Program-made: the position numbers and the translations under genes | Shown here: positions 8,371 through 19,100 of the stretch, piece by piece | Layout: every line of letters starts with the position of its first letter | Numbering within the stretch: the first letter of the stretch is position 1 | Notes under the pieces: generated by a model | Databases searched by the model: none | What the model saw: only the letters and a program-made list of their open reading frames with translations | What the model was told of the DNA's origin: nothing | Origin: Candidatus Anammoximicrobium sp. | GTDB lineage: Bacteria; Planctomycetota; Planctomycetia; Pirellulales; Pirellulaceae | Assembly (NCBI GenBank): GCA_012515235.1 | Contig: JAAYYU010000027.1 | Span: 124,001-188,000, forward strand | DNA: 64,000 nt | Direction: 5' to 3'

Positions 8371-9036
8371 CTACGGCAGTTCCCGGAGGTAGATGTTCTT
8401 GAAGTACAGCGTGTTGCCGTGGTTCTGCAACTCGATCTGACCGGTCGGATAGATCGGCTTGTCGCGCTCCCAGTAGTTCTCCATCGTGACGTTGTCGACG
8501 ACCAGTTCGCCGTTCAGCCAGATCCAGACCTTTTCGCTGACCATCTTGATGCGGAACGTGTTCCATTCTCCCACCGGATTGTCGGCGTTCTTGAGGGGCT
8601 TGCTGGGGTTATTCTTGTTGTTGTACAGGCCGCCGGAGCCCACCGCGACGTCCCAGATCTGCACCTGGGGAGTGCCGCGCAGGTAGATCCCGCTGTCGCC
8701 CTTGGGGAGGATCTTCCAATCGACGTACATCTCGAAGTTGGCGTAGTCCTTCGCCGTACACAGACTGGACCCCTTGCCGTCGAACACCAGTGCACCATCC
8801 TCCACTTTCCAGTGCGCCCGCATCTGCTCGTCGGCCTTTTTCTGGGCGTTGGCCAGTTGCTCGGCCGTCATCTTGGCCCGCTGAGGAGGATTGGCGACCA
8901 AGCCCTTCCAGCCCGTCAGATCCTTGCCGTTGAACAAGGCAGTGAACCCTTCGGGCGGCGTGTTGTCGGCCGCGCTGGCGACAACTGCGAAAGCGGCTAA
9001 CAGGCAAGCGGCAGCCAAGGCAAAAGGACGATTCAT
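8371..9036 (-). CDS. Secreted DUF1080 (3-keto-disaccharide hydrolase-like) protein
   Basis: A 221-residue protein with a clear Sec signal peptide (A-A-A-C-L-L-A-A-F-A-V-V-A-S-A-A) followed by one DUF1080 domain. Hallmarks are G-F-T-A-L-F-N-G-K-D-L-T-G-W near the start, D-W-K-I-L-P-K-G-D-S-G-I-Y-L-R-G in the middle, and P-x-G-x-I-E-L-Q-N-H-G near the end. The family is abundant in Planctomycetes, has a concanavalin-like beta-sandwich fold and includes enzymes that hydrolyse 3-keto-glycosides. A good ribosome binding site (aaggag) precedes ATG 9036. It forms an operon with the MFS transporter. Confidence 0.9.
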   Translation of the reverse strand: MNRPFALAAACLLAAFAVVASAADNTPPEGFTALFNGKDLTGWKGLVANPPQRAKMTAEQLANAQKKADEQMRAHWKVEDGALVFDGKGSSLCTAKDYANFEMYVDWKILPKGDSGIYLRGTPQVQIWDVAVGSGGLYNNKNNPSKPLKNADNPVGEWNTFRIKMVSEKVWIWLNGELVVDNVTMENYWERDKPIYPTGQIELQNHGNTLYFKNIYLRELP

Positions 9037-9149
9037 GGTGGGACTCCTTGAGGTTAGGGTAAGAAAACAGGGTTGTCAGTGGTTAGATGTCAGAGGTGGC
9101 GGGACGAAGTCAGGTTGCGGCGGCCGGTGATGCCTGGACGCGTCACGCT

Positions 9150-10646
9150 TTACTTCACAAACAGTTTCGACACGGAGATGATTTTGACGTCTTCCGGGCG
9201 GATTTTCAACGGCAGCGTGCTGATGCGGCGGTCCTCGGCCACCAGCGCAGCGGGCTTGGGCGTGGCGTAGCGGATTGGGCTGGGCGAGTCGGACACAAGG
9301 GCCTCCTTCAAGGCTGCCGCGTCAGGCGTAACAAACACGATCTGCAGGTTGTCATACTGCAGGTGCCTCTGGACGGCCGCCTTCACATCGGCGCCAGTGA
9401 CTTCGTCCATCGAGCGGCGGAAGATATCGAGATGGCTGCCGGGAATGCCGTAGAAACGGTCGTCCAAGGCGTAGCCCAACCGCTCGAAGGTGGTCGGGGC
9501 GTAGTGCAGGACATAATTGCGAAGGAACTTGCGCGTCAGCTTGAATTGGGCGTCCGTCAGGCCGCCGTCGACCAGGCTCTTGAGTTCCCGCAGCGCCGCG
9601 CGGAGCGCGAACTGCCGGGTTTCGTTTGGGACCGGCCGAATCCAGATCTCGAACAACTGCCGGCGGCGGCAGGCGTTTTGCGGCGGCTTGGTCAGCATTC
9701 CGCCGTTGGGGAAATGCTCAATGTACGAGTAGTCGCCGTAGTTCAATCCCCGCTGATCGCGGATCACCTGGAACAGATGGCTGCTGGAGTTGCGGTGTTC
9801 GCCCAACCACGAATTGGCTATGGCCAAGGCATACCAGTCGGGAGTTCCCCGCAGCGGTTGGATGGGATAACCCATGCTGATCGCGGTGGCTTTGGCGTCC
9901 TTTTCCACAATGGTCACCCGCAACCCCCGAAGCGGCCTGGGTTCGGGCGGCGGGACTTGCGGCGGCGTTCCCAGCGGCAACCGGCCCAGATCGGTCCGCA
10001 GACGCTGCAGCAGTTCGTCCTCGTAACCCCCGCCCAGCCCGATCACCACATTGCCGCGGGTGAAGTAGGTCCGGTAGAAGTTGCGGATGTCGTCCAACGT
10101 GATCGCGCGGACGGCTTGGACCGTGCCCGACGGAAGGTGGCCGTAGGGCATGCCGGCGAAGATCTCCTGAGACAGCACCGCTTTACCCAACTCTTCGTCG
10201 TTCGCATAGCGGAGCGTGTTCTCCAGGTAGTTCAACGCGTCGCTCTTCAGGCGGTCCAGATCGTCCTGCCGGAACGCGGGCGCCAGCACCGCCTCGACCA
10301 GCAGCGGGTAGTAGTCGCGCAAGTTGTCCCGGTGTACGCGTCCGGAAATTACCGTCATCTCGACGCCGGTCGAGGACGAATAGCCGGCCGCCATCGGGTA
10401 CAGACGCTCCAGAATCCGGTCGTACGGGTTCTGCTCGGTCGCGGCTTCGGTGAGCATCGCCCCGGTGAGCGCCGCCAAGCCCTCCTTGCCCGGCGGGTCG
10501 TTCTGCGAGCCGACGCGGAACCAGAGCCGGAAGCTGATCGTCGGATCGCTGGCGACCGGCAGTTGGACGACGTTGCTTTCCGGCACCTGATCCGCAGCCC
10601 AAGTCATGGAAGCCACCATCCACAGAGTCGCCATCCCCATGTTCAT
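9150..10646 (-). CDS. M16-family peptidase homologue lacking the zinc motif
   Basis: A 498-residue exported M16 (pitrilysin/processing-peptidase) family protein with a short N-terminal leader. The fold signature of alternating N and C lobes is present, including N-Y-L-E-N-T-L-R and the C-lobe segment G-x-G-G-x-Y-E-D. The place where H-x-x-E-H should occur reads G-L-A-A-L-T-G-A-M-L-T-E, so the metal site is absent. Its start overlaps the stop of the upstream active M16 gene as ATGA. In other bacteria such pairs form heterodimers in which one subunit is catalytic and the other helps bind substrate, and that is the likely role here. Confidence 0.88.
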   Translation of the reverse strand: MNMGMATLWMVASMTWAADQVPESNVVQLPVASDPTISFRLWFRVGSQNDPPGKEGLAALTGAMLTEAATEQNPYDRILERLYPMAAGYSSSTGVEMTVISGRVHRDNLRDYYPLLVEAVLAPAFRQDDLDRLKSDALNYLENTLRYANDEELGKAVLSQEIFAGMPYGHLPSGTVQAVRAITLDDIRNFYRTYFTRGNVVIGLGGGYEDELLQRLRTDLGRLPLGTPPQVPPPEPRPLRGLRVTIVEKDAKATAISMGYPIQPLRGTPDWYALAIANSWLGEHRNSSSHLFQVIRDQRGLNYGDYSYIEHFPNGGMLTKPPQNACRRRQLFEIWIRPVPNETRQFALRAALRELKSLVDGGLTDAQFKLTRKFLRNYVLHYAPTTFERLGYALDDRFYGIPGSHLDIFRRSMDEVTGADVKAAVQRHLQYDNLQIVFVTPDAAALKEALVSDSPSPIRYATPKPAALVAEDRRISTLPLKIRPEDVKIISVSKLFVK

Positions 10647-12043
10647 CCTTCCGTTCCCTGGAGGATCATCACCGTCCGCCGTGCGGGCACGAAGTACTTG
10701 CCAGCCGCCCGCCTCACTTCGTCGGGCGTGACGCGATCCAGCGCCTCGTACAGCCGGTCCACGCCTTCGATGCCGCCGGACAGCGCGATGGGGCGGGCCA
10801 GCGCCCGTGCTACGCCGTCCGGCGTGTCCAGTTCCATCAGAAACGCATATTTGTGGCGGCGTTTGAGCTGGGCCAATCTGTCCGCCTCGACAAGGCCGGC
10901 CTGAAATCGCGCCAACGTGCAGTCGATCTCACCGCGCACTTCGTCCAAGTCTTGCCCTTCTTTCACCATGGCCATGATGTCGAACAGCGGTGCGTCGCGG
11001 TTCATAGGCACAAACGCTTCCAGGGCGTGGACTTTCTGTTCGCCCAGGACCAGACGCTTGTAGATCTCGCTGCTTTCCCCGAACGCCAGGTCGGCCAGCA
11101 GCAGGGCGGCGACGTAGTCCGCGTTGTCGGGGTCAAAGGCGTCGCCCTTGTAGGAGATCTGCAGGATCGGCAAGGTCTTGCCCGGATACCGGACGCTGCC
11201 CTTGCGTTCCGAGGTCTGCGGCGGCTCCGGGACGATCTGCGGCGGCACGTAACCTCTTTCCCAGCCTGCGTAGTACTTGCGGACGAGGCCTATGGCTGCC
11301 GCCGGCTCGACGTCGCCGACCACCAGGATCACGACGTTCTCCGGCCGGTAGAAGCGGCGGAAGAAAGACAAGCTGTATTCGTAGGCGTCGGGCATGGCCT
11401 TGATGTCCGCCTCGAAGCCGATCGTGGTGTGCTTGTAGGTGTGGACGTCGTAGGCCAGGTCGCGGAGTTTTTCGTCCAGCAGGGCAAACGGCTGCGTGAT
11501 CCCCTTGCGGTACTCGCCGTACACCGCGCCGGCCTCGGTCTGGAAGGCCGGCTTCTGGTAGCTCAGGTTCTGGAACCGGTCGCTCTCGATTTCGACGACT
11601 CGCTCCAGGTCCTCTTTGGCAAAGGTCATGTGGTACGCGGTGTAGTCGTCCGTGGTATAGGCGTTGCTGTCCGCGCCCAGCGAGGTGACGATCTGGTCGT
11701 ACACGGGGCCGGGATACTTCTGGGTGCCGCGGAACATCATGTGTTCGAAGAAGTGCGCGAATCCCGACCGGCCCGGCTCGACTTCGTCCCGGCTGCCGGT
11801 CCGCACGATGCTCCAGTACGTCACCAGTCCGGGGCTGTCCAGCGGAATGACGATCGTCTTCAGACCGTTGGGCAGGATCTCCTGGACGGCGCGATAGGGG
11901 AAGATCTGGCGGTTGGCGGCGCGAGAGGGGGGTTCCATAAGTTTCGGACCTTCGCCAGCCGGCAGCAGGCCGGCGGACAGCAGTAGCGTCGAGAACAGCG
12001 TGAGCCGCACACGGGATGCGCGGCTTCCTGAAGGATCGGGCAT
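10643..12043 (-). CDS. M16-family zinc metallopeptidase (catalytic subunit)
   Basis: A 466-residue exported protein with a signal peptide (about residues 12-30) and an M16 catalytic domain. The inverted zinc motif H-F-F-E-H is at residues 97-101, and the third ligand is expected in E-A-G-A-V-Y-G-E-Y about 75 residues later. Family members degrade small or unfolded peptides. The gene overlaps the next gene, which encodes an inactive M16 homologue, by 4 bases (ATGA), so the two are probably made in equal amounts as a periplasmic or membrane-associated heterodimer. The divergent methyltransferase gene starts about 140 bp away. Confidence 0.92.
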   Translation of the reverse strand: MPDPSGSRASRVRLTLFSTLLLSAGLLPAGEGPKLMEPPSRAANRQIFPYRAVQEILPNGLKTIVIPLDSPGLVTYWSIVRTGSRDEVEPGRSGFAHFFEHMMFRGTQKYPGPVYDQIVTSLGADSNAYTTDDYTAYHMTFAKEDLERVVEIESDRFQNLSYQKPAFQTEAGAVYGEYRKGITQPFALLDEKLRDLAYDVHTYKHTTIGFEADIKAMPDAYEYSLSFFRRFYRPENVVILVVGDVEPAAAIGLVRKYYAGWERGYVPPQIVPEPPQTSERKGSVRYPGKTLPILQISYKGDAFDPDNADYVAALLLADLAFGESSEIYKRLVLGEQKVHALEAFVPMNRDAPLFDIMAMVKEGQDLDEVRGEIDCTLARFQAGLVEADRLAQLKRRHKYAFLMELDTPDGVARALARPIALSGGIEGVDRLYEALDRVTPDEVRRAAGKYFVPARRTVMILQGTEG

Positions 12044-12184
12044 GTCAGCTTCGTCCTCGGAGGTTCACCGTCAATCGTTCCGGCATGATCCGCCCGGCCG
12101 GATCGGTCCAAGGCCGGGTATTCTAGCACAGACGGCCTGCCTAAGGTATCGTGGGACGCATCCCGCGGAGAACGAGACGCAATC

Positions 12185-12937
12185 ATGAGCGAGCCTGGCC
12201 TGTTTCGCGACTTGACCGAGGTGTACGAAGCGATGGTGAATTGGCCCCAGCGGCTGGCCCGCGAGGAGCCGTTCTATCGCCGTGTGTTCGCAGCGCACCA
12301 GGTCCGCCGCGTCGTGGACGTGGCTTGTGGAGTCGGGCACCACGCGGCCCTGTTTCAGCGTTGGGGACTGTCGGTCGAAGGCGCCGACGTCAGCCCGGCG
12401 ATGATTGAGCGGGCGCGGCGTCAGCATGGCGAGTCGCCGGACCTGCGGTGGGCCGTGCGCAGCTTCGACCAGCCGATTAGCGCGGACGAGACTTTCGACG
12501 CGGCGATTTGCGCCGGCAATTCGTTGGCCCTGGCGGCCGATCGGCCGATGGTCGGGCAGACGCTGCAGCAGATGTTCGCCGCCGTGCGTCCGGGCGGAAT
12601 CGTCGTGGTCCAGGTGCTGAACCTGTGGCGTTTTCCCGACGGCCCGTGCGTGTGGCAGAAATGCCAGCGGACCGTTCTGCCGCAGGGCGAAGTAGTGATC
12701 GTCAAGGGCGTCCACCGCAGCGGGCAACAGGGTTTTCTCGATCTGATCGTGATTAGCCTGGGTCCGGGTTCGGAACGGCACACCGAGTCCACCCCGCTGT
12801 TGGGCCTGGAAGCCGGTGAACTGGAAGCAAGGGCTCGCGCCGCCGGCGCATTTCGCTGCGAGTTCTTCGGCGGCTACCAGGGCGAAACCTACGTCCGCGA
12901 GTCCAGCGTGGACCTGATCCTGGTCGCCCGCCGCTGA
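12185..12937 (+). CDS. Class I SAM-dependent methyltransferase
   Basis: A 250-residue cytosolic methyltransferase with the standard class I order of motifs. Motif I is V-V-D-V-A-C-G-V-G-H-H (about residues 43-53), with an acidic residue in G-A-D-V-S-P-A-M-I after strand 2. F-D-A-A-I-C-A-G-N-S-L lies after strand 4, and V-R-P-G-G-I-V-V-V-Q follows. It most resembles the general small-molecule methyltransferase group, and the substrate cannot be read from sequence. It is monocistronic, divergent from the M16 operon and convergent with the permease gene. Confidence 0.85.
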   Translation: MSEPGLFRDLTEVYEAMVNWPQRLAREEPFYRRVFAAHQVRRVVDVACGVGHHAALFQRWGLSVEGADVSPAMIERARRQHGESPDLRWAVRSFDQPISADETFDAAICAGNSLALAADRPMVGQTLQQMFAAVRPGGIVVVQVLNLWRFPDGPCVWQKCQRTVLPQGEVVIVKGVHRSGQQGFLDLIVISLGPGSERHTESTPLLGLEAGELEARARAAGAFRCEFFGGYQGETYVRESSVDLILVARR

Positions 12938-12989
12938 ATTCGCCGCGGCTCGGAACTCCGCCCCGACCGGGTCCGGACGTCGTCCCCAC

Positions 12990-14393
12990 CTACTTCGCGG
13001 CGGCGGGCCGATCGGTCGCGCTCAGTTCGCGGTGCAGGATGTTCAGCAGCGTTTGCAGGAAGACGACGATCATCGGGCCGACCAGGATGCCCAGCGGGCC
13101 CAGGGCCTGGACGCCGCCCAGGACGCTCAGCAGGGCCAGCAGCGGATGCAGCTTGGACCGGCCTTGCAGGACCCACGGCTTGATGAAATTGTCCGCACTG
13201 GAAACCACGGCCATACAGTAGATCGCCAGGCCCACGGCCGCGCCCGTTCGCTCTTCGGACACGTACAGCCACAGGCCGGCCGGCACCCAGACCACCGTGG
13301 CTCCGACAAACGGCACCAGGGCCATGACCATGGTCAGCATGGTCAACAGAACGACGGACGGCAGTCCGGCAAACCAATAGCCAAAGCCGGCGAGGATGCC
13401 CTGCGCGATTGCGGACAGGAGCGTGGCCAGCACCACGGCGCGGCTGACCTCGTCGAATTCGCGGACCAATTCCTGTTCGTACTGGTCATCCAGCGGCGAC
13501 AGTTTCATGATCGTGTGGATGATGTTCGGTCCATCCAGCAGGAAGAAATAGATCGAGATGACCATGACGAACGCACCGATCAGCAAGTGGCCGGCAAAGG
13601 CGGTCGTCGCGCTGCCGGCGGCCAGCAGCCACGCCTGCGCTTTTTCGGCGATCTTGCCACGCCACCTGCGCAATTCGTCGTCGTCGGGATTGGCCAACTC
13701 GACCAATTGAGCCCGGTAGGGGCCACCGCACAGCGCGATCCTGAGTTCGTAGAAATCACCGCGGGCGACGGCCAACGCATCTCCGTACTCCACAGTCCCC
13801 GGAGCGTGCGCCGTCAGCGTTTGCAGGTTCTTCACCAGCTCGTCCATGTTGACGTGAGCGAATTGCTCCGAATCGCGGATTTGCCGCTGGAGCCCGACGG
13901 CCGCGTCCAACAGATCAGCGGTTCCTGCCGAGGGCTGCGTGGGCTGATTCTGGACCGCCGCCGGCAAGGCCGGGTCGTTCTGCCAGGCCAGCGAGCGCAG
14001 GGCCGAGTCGATGGTCTGAACGTCGTCGGCAAAGGGCAGATCCAAGCCGAGCCGTTTGCGTAGCTTGGCGACCTTGTCCCGGATTGCGCTCACTTCCAGC
14101 GTGGAGACCATGGCGGTGCCTTCGATCGCCGCCAGCGTACCGATGGCTAACGCGGGGACCAAGACGATCAACAAGATGGCCACCGTGGTCAGGCCGGCCG
14201 CCAGACGCTGGCGTTCCCGGCAGCGTTGCAGAATTCGGATATGGAGCGGCCGGAACATCACCACGCACAGGGCCGCCAAGAACAGGGGTACGAGGAAGGT
14301 CGCCATGACCTTGAAGAACAGCCCGCCGATGATCAGGATGATGCCGATCAACAGCGAGAAAGAGACGAGACGAGAAGTACGAGACGGTTCCAT
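12990..14393 (-). CDS. AI-2E family transporter (PerM/TqsA-like)
   Basis: A 467-residue membrane protein of the AI-2E/PerM family. It has two N-terminal transmembrane segments (from about residue 10) and a long soluble insert of roughly 190 residues. A C-terminal block of five to six helices contains the family signature P-F-V-G-A-T-V-V-W-V-P and G-P-L-G-I-L-V-G-P-M. Characterised members export the autoinducer-2 signal or act in ion/proton antiport, so the transported compound here is open. The insert (Q-P-T-Q-P-S-A-G and following helices) is longer than in typical members. ATG 14393 was preferred because the earlier in-frame codons have no hydrophobic or conserved content. Confidence 0.85.
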   Translation of the reverse strand: MEPSRTSRLVSFSLLIGIILIIGGLFFKVMATFLVPLFLAALCVVMFRPLHIRILQRCRERQRLAAGLTTVAILLIVLVPALAIGTLAAIEGTAMVSTLEVSAIRDKVAKLRKRLGLDLPFADDVQTIDSALRSLAWQNDPALPAAVQNQPTQPSAGTADLLDAAVGLQRQIRDSEQFAHVNMDELVKNLQTLTAHAPGTVEYGDALAVARGDFYELRIALCGGPYRAQLVELANPDDDELRRWRGKIAEKAQAWLLAAGSATTAFAGHLLIGAFVMVISIYFFLLDGPNIIHTIMKLSPLDDQYEQELVREFDEVSRAVVLATLLSAIAQGILAGFGYWFAGLPSVVLLTMLTMVMALVPFVGATVVWVPAGLWLYVSEERTGAAVGLAIYCMAVVSSADNFIKPWVLQGRSKLHPLLALLSVLGGVQALGPLGILVGPMIVVFLQTLLNILHRELSATDRPAAAK

Positions 14394-14568
14394 GCGCAGA
14401 TCCTTCCCCACGCGGCCGAGTCTGATCAATTGCGAAACCGCCGCCGAACGAAAGCCTGCGCTCGACGCAACGACGGATCGCCGTGCCTTCGCCGCCGCTG
14501 GGGGCTATTGGAACAACTTTCGGCCGCGGAATCCAGAGTAGGAAACAAGGATCACCGGCGGGGGCTGC

Positions 14569-15978
14569 TCAATACGCCTGGGCGCGCACCACGGGGCTGC
14601 TCGCTTCGCTGGTCGCGCGCGACGGCGGCAAGCTGTCTCGGGATGCCTCCAGCATCACGGGTCCGCCAGTTTGCGCTGGCCGCGCTGCTCGGGTCAATTG
14701 TTCGAGCAACGCCGGCGAGAGGCGGTCGAAATAGAGGACTTGACTGGGGCCGCGCGGGTCCCGCTTCGAACGGACAATACAGATGACCTCGGTATCGTCG
14801 TCCAGCGCAGCGGCCGCAGTTGCGATCAGCGGCGCCGCGGCCGCGGCCGCGACGGACGGATCGGGGGCGCCGAGCGGCGGGTGCGGCATCTGGGAGGCCA
14901 TGTCCGGCGGCGAAACGGCTAGCGTTGCCGGGGCCGTCGGGGCCATCGCCGCCGGCACTTGGGCCACGGCGCTGGACGCTGCGTTGCGCTGATAGATCCG
15001 CGATTGGCCGATTTTGTCCAAATGGGAGTGCAGCAGCGAGAGGGCGGCGTAGATGCCTTCGTCGTCCTGCGGGTCCGCCAGATTGCAGACGCCGATCAAC
15101 TGGCCGTCGGCCGAGAACAAGCCCCCGCCGCTGCGGCCGATCACCGGCTGGCCGGCCGATTCGATGTTGGGCGGGCCTTGATACTTGTTCAGCGCCGTCA
15201 CCTGGCTCGGACGGACCGTCGGCGGGGCGCCCTGATCGCAGCCGACGCTGAACACGCGGTCGCCCGGCCGCACCTGGTAGCCGGCCGCCGCGACCGGAAC
15301 CGGCGTCGCGGGGCAATTCAGGCGGATGGCCAGCAGGGCGACGTCCTGTTCCAGGTCGTAGGACAAGAGCGTCAGCACTTCGCCTGCCACCGGATTCTGG
15401 ACGCCGGCGGGAAACACGTCGACGGACATCTTGCCTTGGCCCTGCGACTCGCGGAACAAGTGGCCGCAGGTCATCACGAGCGCTTCCTGCTGGTGCGTGT
15501 CGATGATCGTGCCCGTCCCGAAGGACCTGCCCCCCGCGTCTTCGATACACAGCCGGACCGTGGCTCTCAAGGCGCGCGTTTGAGGATCGGCCTCTTCGGC
15601 TCGCGACGGCGGCGCGGAGCCTTGACGGACCGCGGCCGGCGGGGACGCCACGGGCGGGGCGGCCGCGGCCGCCGGTTTGGCCGCCGAGAACATGCCGGCC
15701 AGGTGGGCGTACGACGTCGGCCCCACGGCCCGGCTCACCTCGCGGCCGTCGGCAACCAGCACGTAGGTGGGCACGCCGTCCACGCGATATTGCCTCGCCA
15801 ACGAAGAATCCTGGTCGATGTTGACCATCCGCACGGGATAGCCGTCGGCGACCAACCGGCGGACGGTCGGCTCCATCGCCCGGCAGGGACCGCACCAGTC
15901 GGCATAGAAGTCGAGCAGGACCGACTGGCCGGGCGCAGAGAGGGCTGCTAGCAGCGTCAGGGCGTGCAGCGTGATCAT
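14569..15978 (-). CDS. Thioredoxin-trypsin-like protease fusion, exported
   Basis: A 469-residue protein that begins with a short hydrophobic leader and runs directly into a thioredoxin domain with W-C-G-P-C at residues 28-32 and G-V-P-T-Y near residue 69. An Ala/Pro linker (about 100-128) leads to a trypsin-like serine protease domain. The expected triad is H173 (T-C-G-H-L-F), D212 (E-Q-D-V-A-L-L) and S283 (G-R-S-G-G-G-L-F). The C terminus is low-complexity Ala/Pro. A thiol-disulphide domain joined to a DegP-like protease suggests a role in envelope protein quality control, which is inference. ATG 15978 was chosen so that the leader is N-terminal. Confidence 0.85.
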   Translation of the reverse strand: MITLHALTLLAALSAPGQSVLLDFYADWCGPCRAMEPTVRRLVADGYPVRMVNIDQDSSLARQYRVDGVPTYVLVADGREVSRAVGPTSYAHLAGMFSAAKPAAAAAPPVASPPAAVRQGSAPPSRAEEADPQTRALRATVRLCIEDAGGRSFGTGTIIDTHQQEALVMTCGHLFRESQGQGKMSVDVFPAGVQNPVAGEVLTLLSYDLEQDVALLAIRLNCPATPVPVAAAGYQVRPGDRVFSVGCDQGAPPTVRPSQVTALNKYQGPPNIESAGQPVIGRSGGGLFSADGQLIGVCNLADPQDDEGIYAALSLLHSHLDKIGQSRIYQRNAASSAVAQVPAAMAPTAPATLAVSPPDMASQMPHPPLGAPDPSVAAAAAAPLIATAAAALDDDTEVICIVRSKRDPRGPSQVLYFDRLSPALLEQLTRAARPAQTGGPVMLEASRDSLPPSRATSEASSPVVRAQAY

Positions 15979-16195
15979 CGGCTCCCTCCTTGGATTCGAT
16001 GCAGCGTGCGGAACGGGGGTCACGGGCCGGAAATGTCGCCCGGATTTGAAAAATTTACAAGTCCAAAACGGCGTCCTTGGAAAACTTTCCCGAAAACCCG
16101 GGTCGTTTCAGGCTTGCTGGCGGGAAGTGCATGATTCGTGCCAAGAGCCCCTCTGCGCCCAGAAATCGACCGCCGGCTTCGCCGGGCGAGCGGCC

Positions 16196-19100
16196 CTATC
16201 GGATGGCCGCGGCGGCAACGGCCTGGTAGAGGTCTTGCGGCCGAATCGGCTTGGTGACGTAGCCGTCCATGCCCGCTTCCAGACAGCGTTCGCGGTCGCC
16301 TTTCAGGGCGTGGGCGGTCATGGCGATGATGGGCGTATGCCGCCCCGCGGGGATTTCCTGGGCCCGGATCGCCGCCGTTGCTTCCAGGCCGTCCATCTCC
16401 GGCATTTGGATGTCCATCAGGATCAGGTCGAAGGATTCGCAGGCGGCGGCTGCCACGGCTTCTTTGCCGTTGTTGGCGATCGTCACCGCGTGCCCCTGGC
16501 GGGTGAGCAGGGCGACGGCCAGTTTCTGGTTGACCACGCTGTCCTCGGCCAACAGAATCCTCAGCGGGGTGGCCGGCGGCGTCTGGGGGCTCGTGCGTGA
16601 CAGTTCGGCCTTGGGAACCAGGACGCCGAGAGTCCGTTCGATCGATTCCAGCAACTCCGACTGTTTGACCGGTTTAAGCAAATAGTTGGCGATTCCCAGC
16701 CGTTCGCAATGCGCGGCGTCCTCAGGCCGGTCGCCCGATGTCAGCATGATGACCTTGGTCGCCGCCAAGGCGGGGTCCTGGCGCATCGATTCGGTCAGCA
16801 TAAAGCCGTCGACGTCCGGCATGTGGGCGTCGGTCAAGACCAGGCGGTACGGAGCGCCGGCCTGGAGCGACGTGCGGAGCAGGTCCAGGGCGTTCGACGC
16901 GTTCCGGGCCAAGGTGGGTTCCATCTGCCAACAGCGGAGAATCTCGTCCAGGATTCGGCGGTTGGTGGCCGTGTCGTCCACGACCAGAACGCGGAGCCCG
17001 TGCAGGCAGGCGGGGACGAGCACCATGTCTTCCGTGTCGCCGGCCTCGGCCAGTTCCAACCGTGTCGTGACGTGAAAGCAGCTGCCTTTGCCAACTTCGC
17101 TCTCCACCCACGCCCTGCCGCCCATCATGCCGGCCAGACGCGAGACGATCGCGAGTCCCAGTCCCGTGCCGCCGTAGCGGCGGGTCAAGGCGCTGTCCGC
17201 CTGCTCGAACTGTCCGAAAACCGCCGCGAGTTTGTCCGCCGGAATCCCGATGCCCGTGTCGGTGACCTTGAAGTGCAGCAGCACTTCCCGTTCCGACAGG
17301 GCTTCGCGATCCACCTCGAGGACGACTTCGCCCTGCTCCGTGAACTTGAGGGCATTGCCCACCAGATTGATGATGATTTGCCGCAGCCGGTTGTAGTCGC
17401 CCACGACGCGGCGGGGGACCGGCGGATGGATGCAGAACGCGAGTTCCAGGTCTTTCTGGTGGGCGCGGATCGCCAGGGATTTCATGGTGTCGCCCAGGCT
17501 CTCCCGCAGGTCGAAGGCGGAACGTTCCAGGACCAGTTTGCCTGCCTCGATCTTTGAAAAATCCAGAATGTCGTTGATGACCGACAGGAGCGCTTCGCCC
17601 GAATCCTTGACCGTCGACAGGTATTCCCGCTGCTGGGCGGACAGGGGCGTGTTCAGCACCAGATCGGTCATGCCGATGACGGCCGTCAAGGGCGTGCGGA
17701 TTTCGTGGCTCATGTTGGCCAGGAACGTGCTCTTGGCGCGGCTGGCTGCTTCCGCCGCCTCCTTGGCGTCGCGCAGGGCTTCGGCCGCAAGCTTCTGTTC
17801 GGTCACGTCGCGGGACAAGCCGAAGGTGCCGACGATCTCGCCGGCTTCGTCGCGGAGCGGCATTTTGGTCGTACTGGCCCAGGTCGCATGCCCGTCCGGC
17901 CAGGTTTCCTTTTCCTCCTTGTCGATCACCGGGCGGCCGCTGCGGACGATCTCGCGTTCGTCGGCCAGCGCCTGGGAGGCGTGTTCGCCGGTAAAGAAAT
18001 CGCGGTCCGTCTTGCCGACGGCCTGGGCCGGGTCCTGCAGGCCGAAGGCCCGCGCCATCGCCGCGTTGATGCGGACAAAGCGGCTTTCGGGGTCTTTGAA
18101 GTAGATATTGTGGGGCAGGTTGTCCATCAAGGAGTGCAGCAGGTAGCGTTCCTGCTGCAGTTCGTCGTTGGCGTTGGCCAATTCGGCCGTCCGCACGCGG
18201 ACGCGGACTTCCAACTCGTCACGGGCGCGGCGCAGCTCCTCCTGCACCTCGCGGCGCCGGATCAGTCGCCACATGCCTTCGCCCAACAACGTCAGTTGGC
18301 GGACGTCCGACTCGTCGTAAGGCTGCTTCTTGTTTCCCACGCCGATCACGGCCACGATCCGCTCGCCGTCAAAAACGGGAACGTTCATGTGCCGCAGGAC
18401 CGGGACGTGCCCTTCGGGATGGCCCTTCTTCAACGGATTGGGCGCTGCATAGTCGTTGGTGATCACGGCCCGCCGCTGCCGCACCGCCTCGCCCCACAGG
18501 CCCGTCGTCGCCACGGGATAGTGGATCGGCTTGTCGATAATGGCACACTCCTGCATGGCCGACTTGGACCAGGCATGCATGGTCAGCACGCTTTCGTCTT
18601 CGCTGGTAAAGGCCAAATAGCCGAGGTCGCTTTGCGTCAGCCGCACTGCCTCTTCCAGGCCAAAGTCCGTGACGGTTTGCAACGGCGCGTCGGTCATCTG
18701 GTTGAGTTTCAGCAGGGCTTCCAGTCGGGCCTGTTCCAACCGCAGCGAGTCCTCGGCCCGTCGGCGGTCCTGCTCCAGATCGAGGTTGTGCAAGGCGAAA
18801 GCGATATCCCCGGCCACCTCGGCCAGTAATTCCCGCTCCTCGTCGTCGCGGGCATACTCGGCCGGCAGCGAGGCCAGCATGACGCCGTAGGTTTGCTCGC
18901 CCCAGCCCAGCCGCACGACAATCGGAGTCTGGCCGCTGACGCGCACGTGGACGTCGCAGCCGTCGCAGACCGCCTGTCGGTCCTCAACCGCGAAGACTCC
19001 CGAACACGCCAAGGCCTCGCGGATGCAAGCCACCGGCTGTCCGCGCCGCAACCGCTGCAACAAGGCCGCAAACTCGTCGCCAACCCCTGCTTGGGCCGAG

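Noticed and set aside
9087..10904. A 605-residue plus-strand open frame opposite the M16 genes
   Set aside because: Antisense to two recognisable peptidase genes and without motifs of its own.
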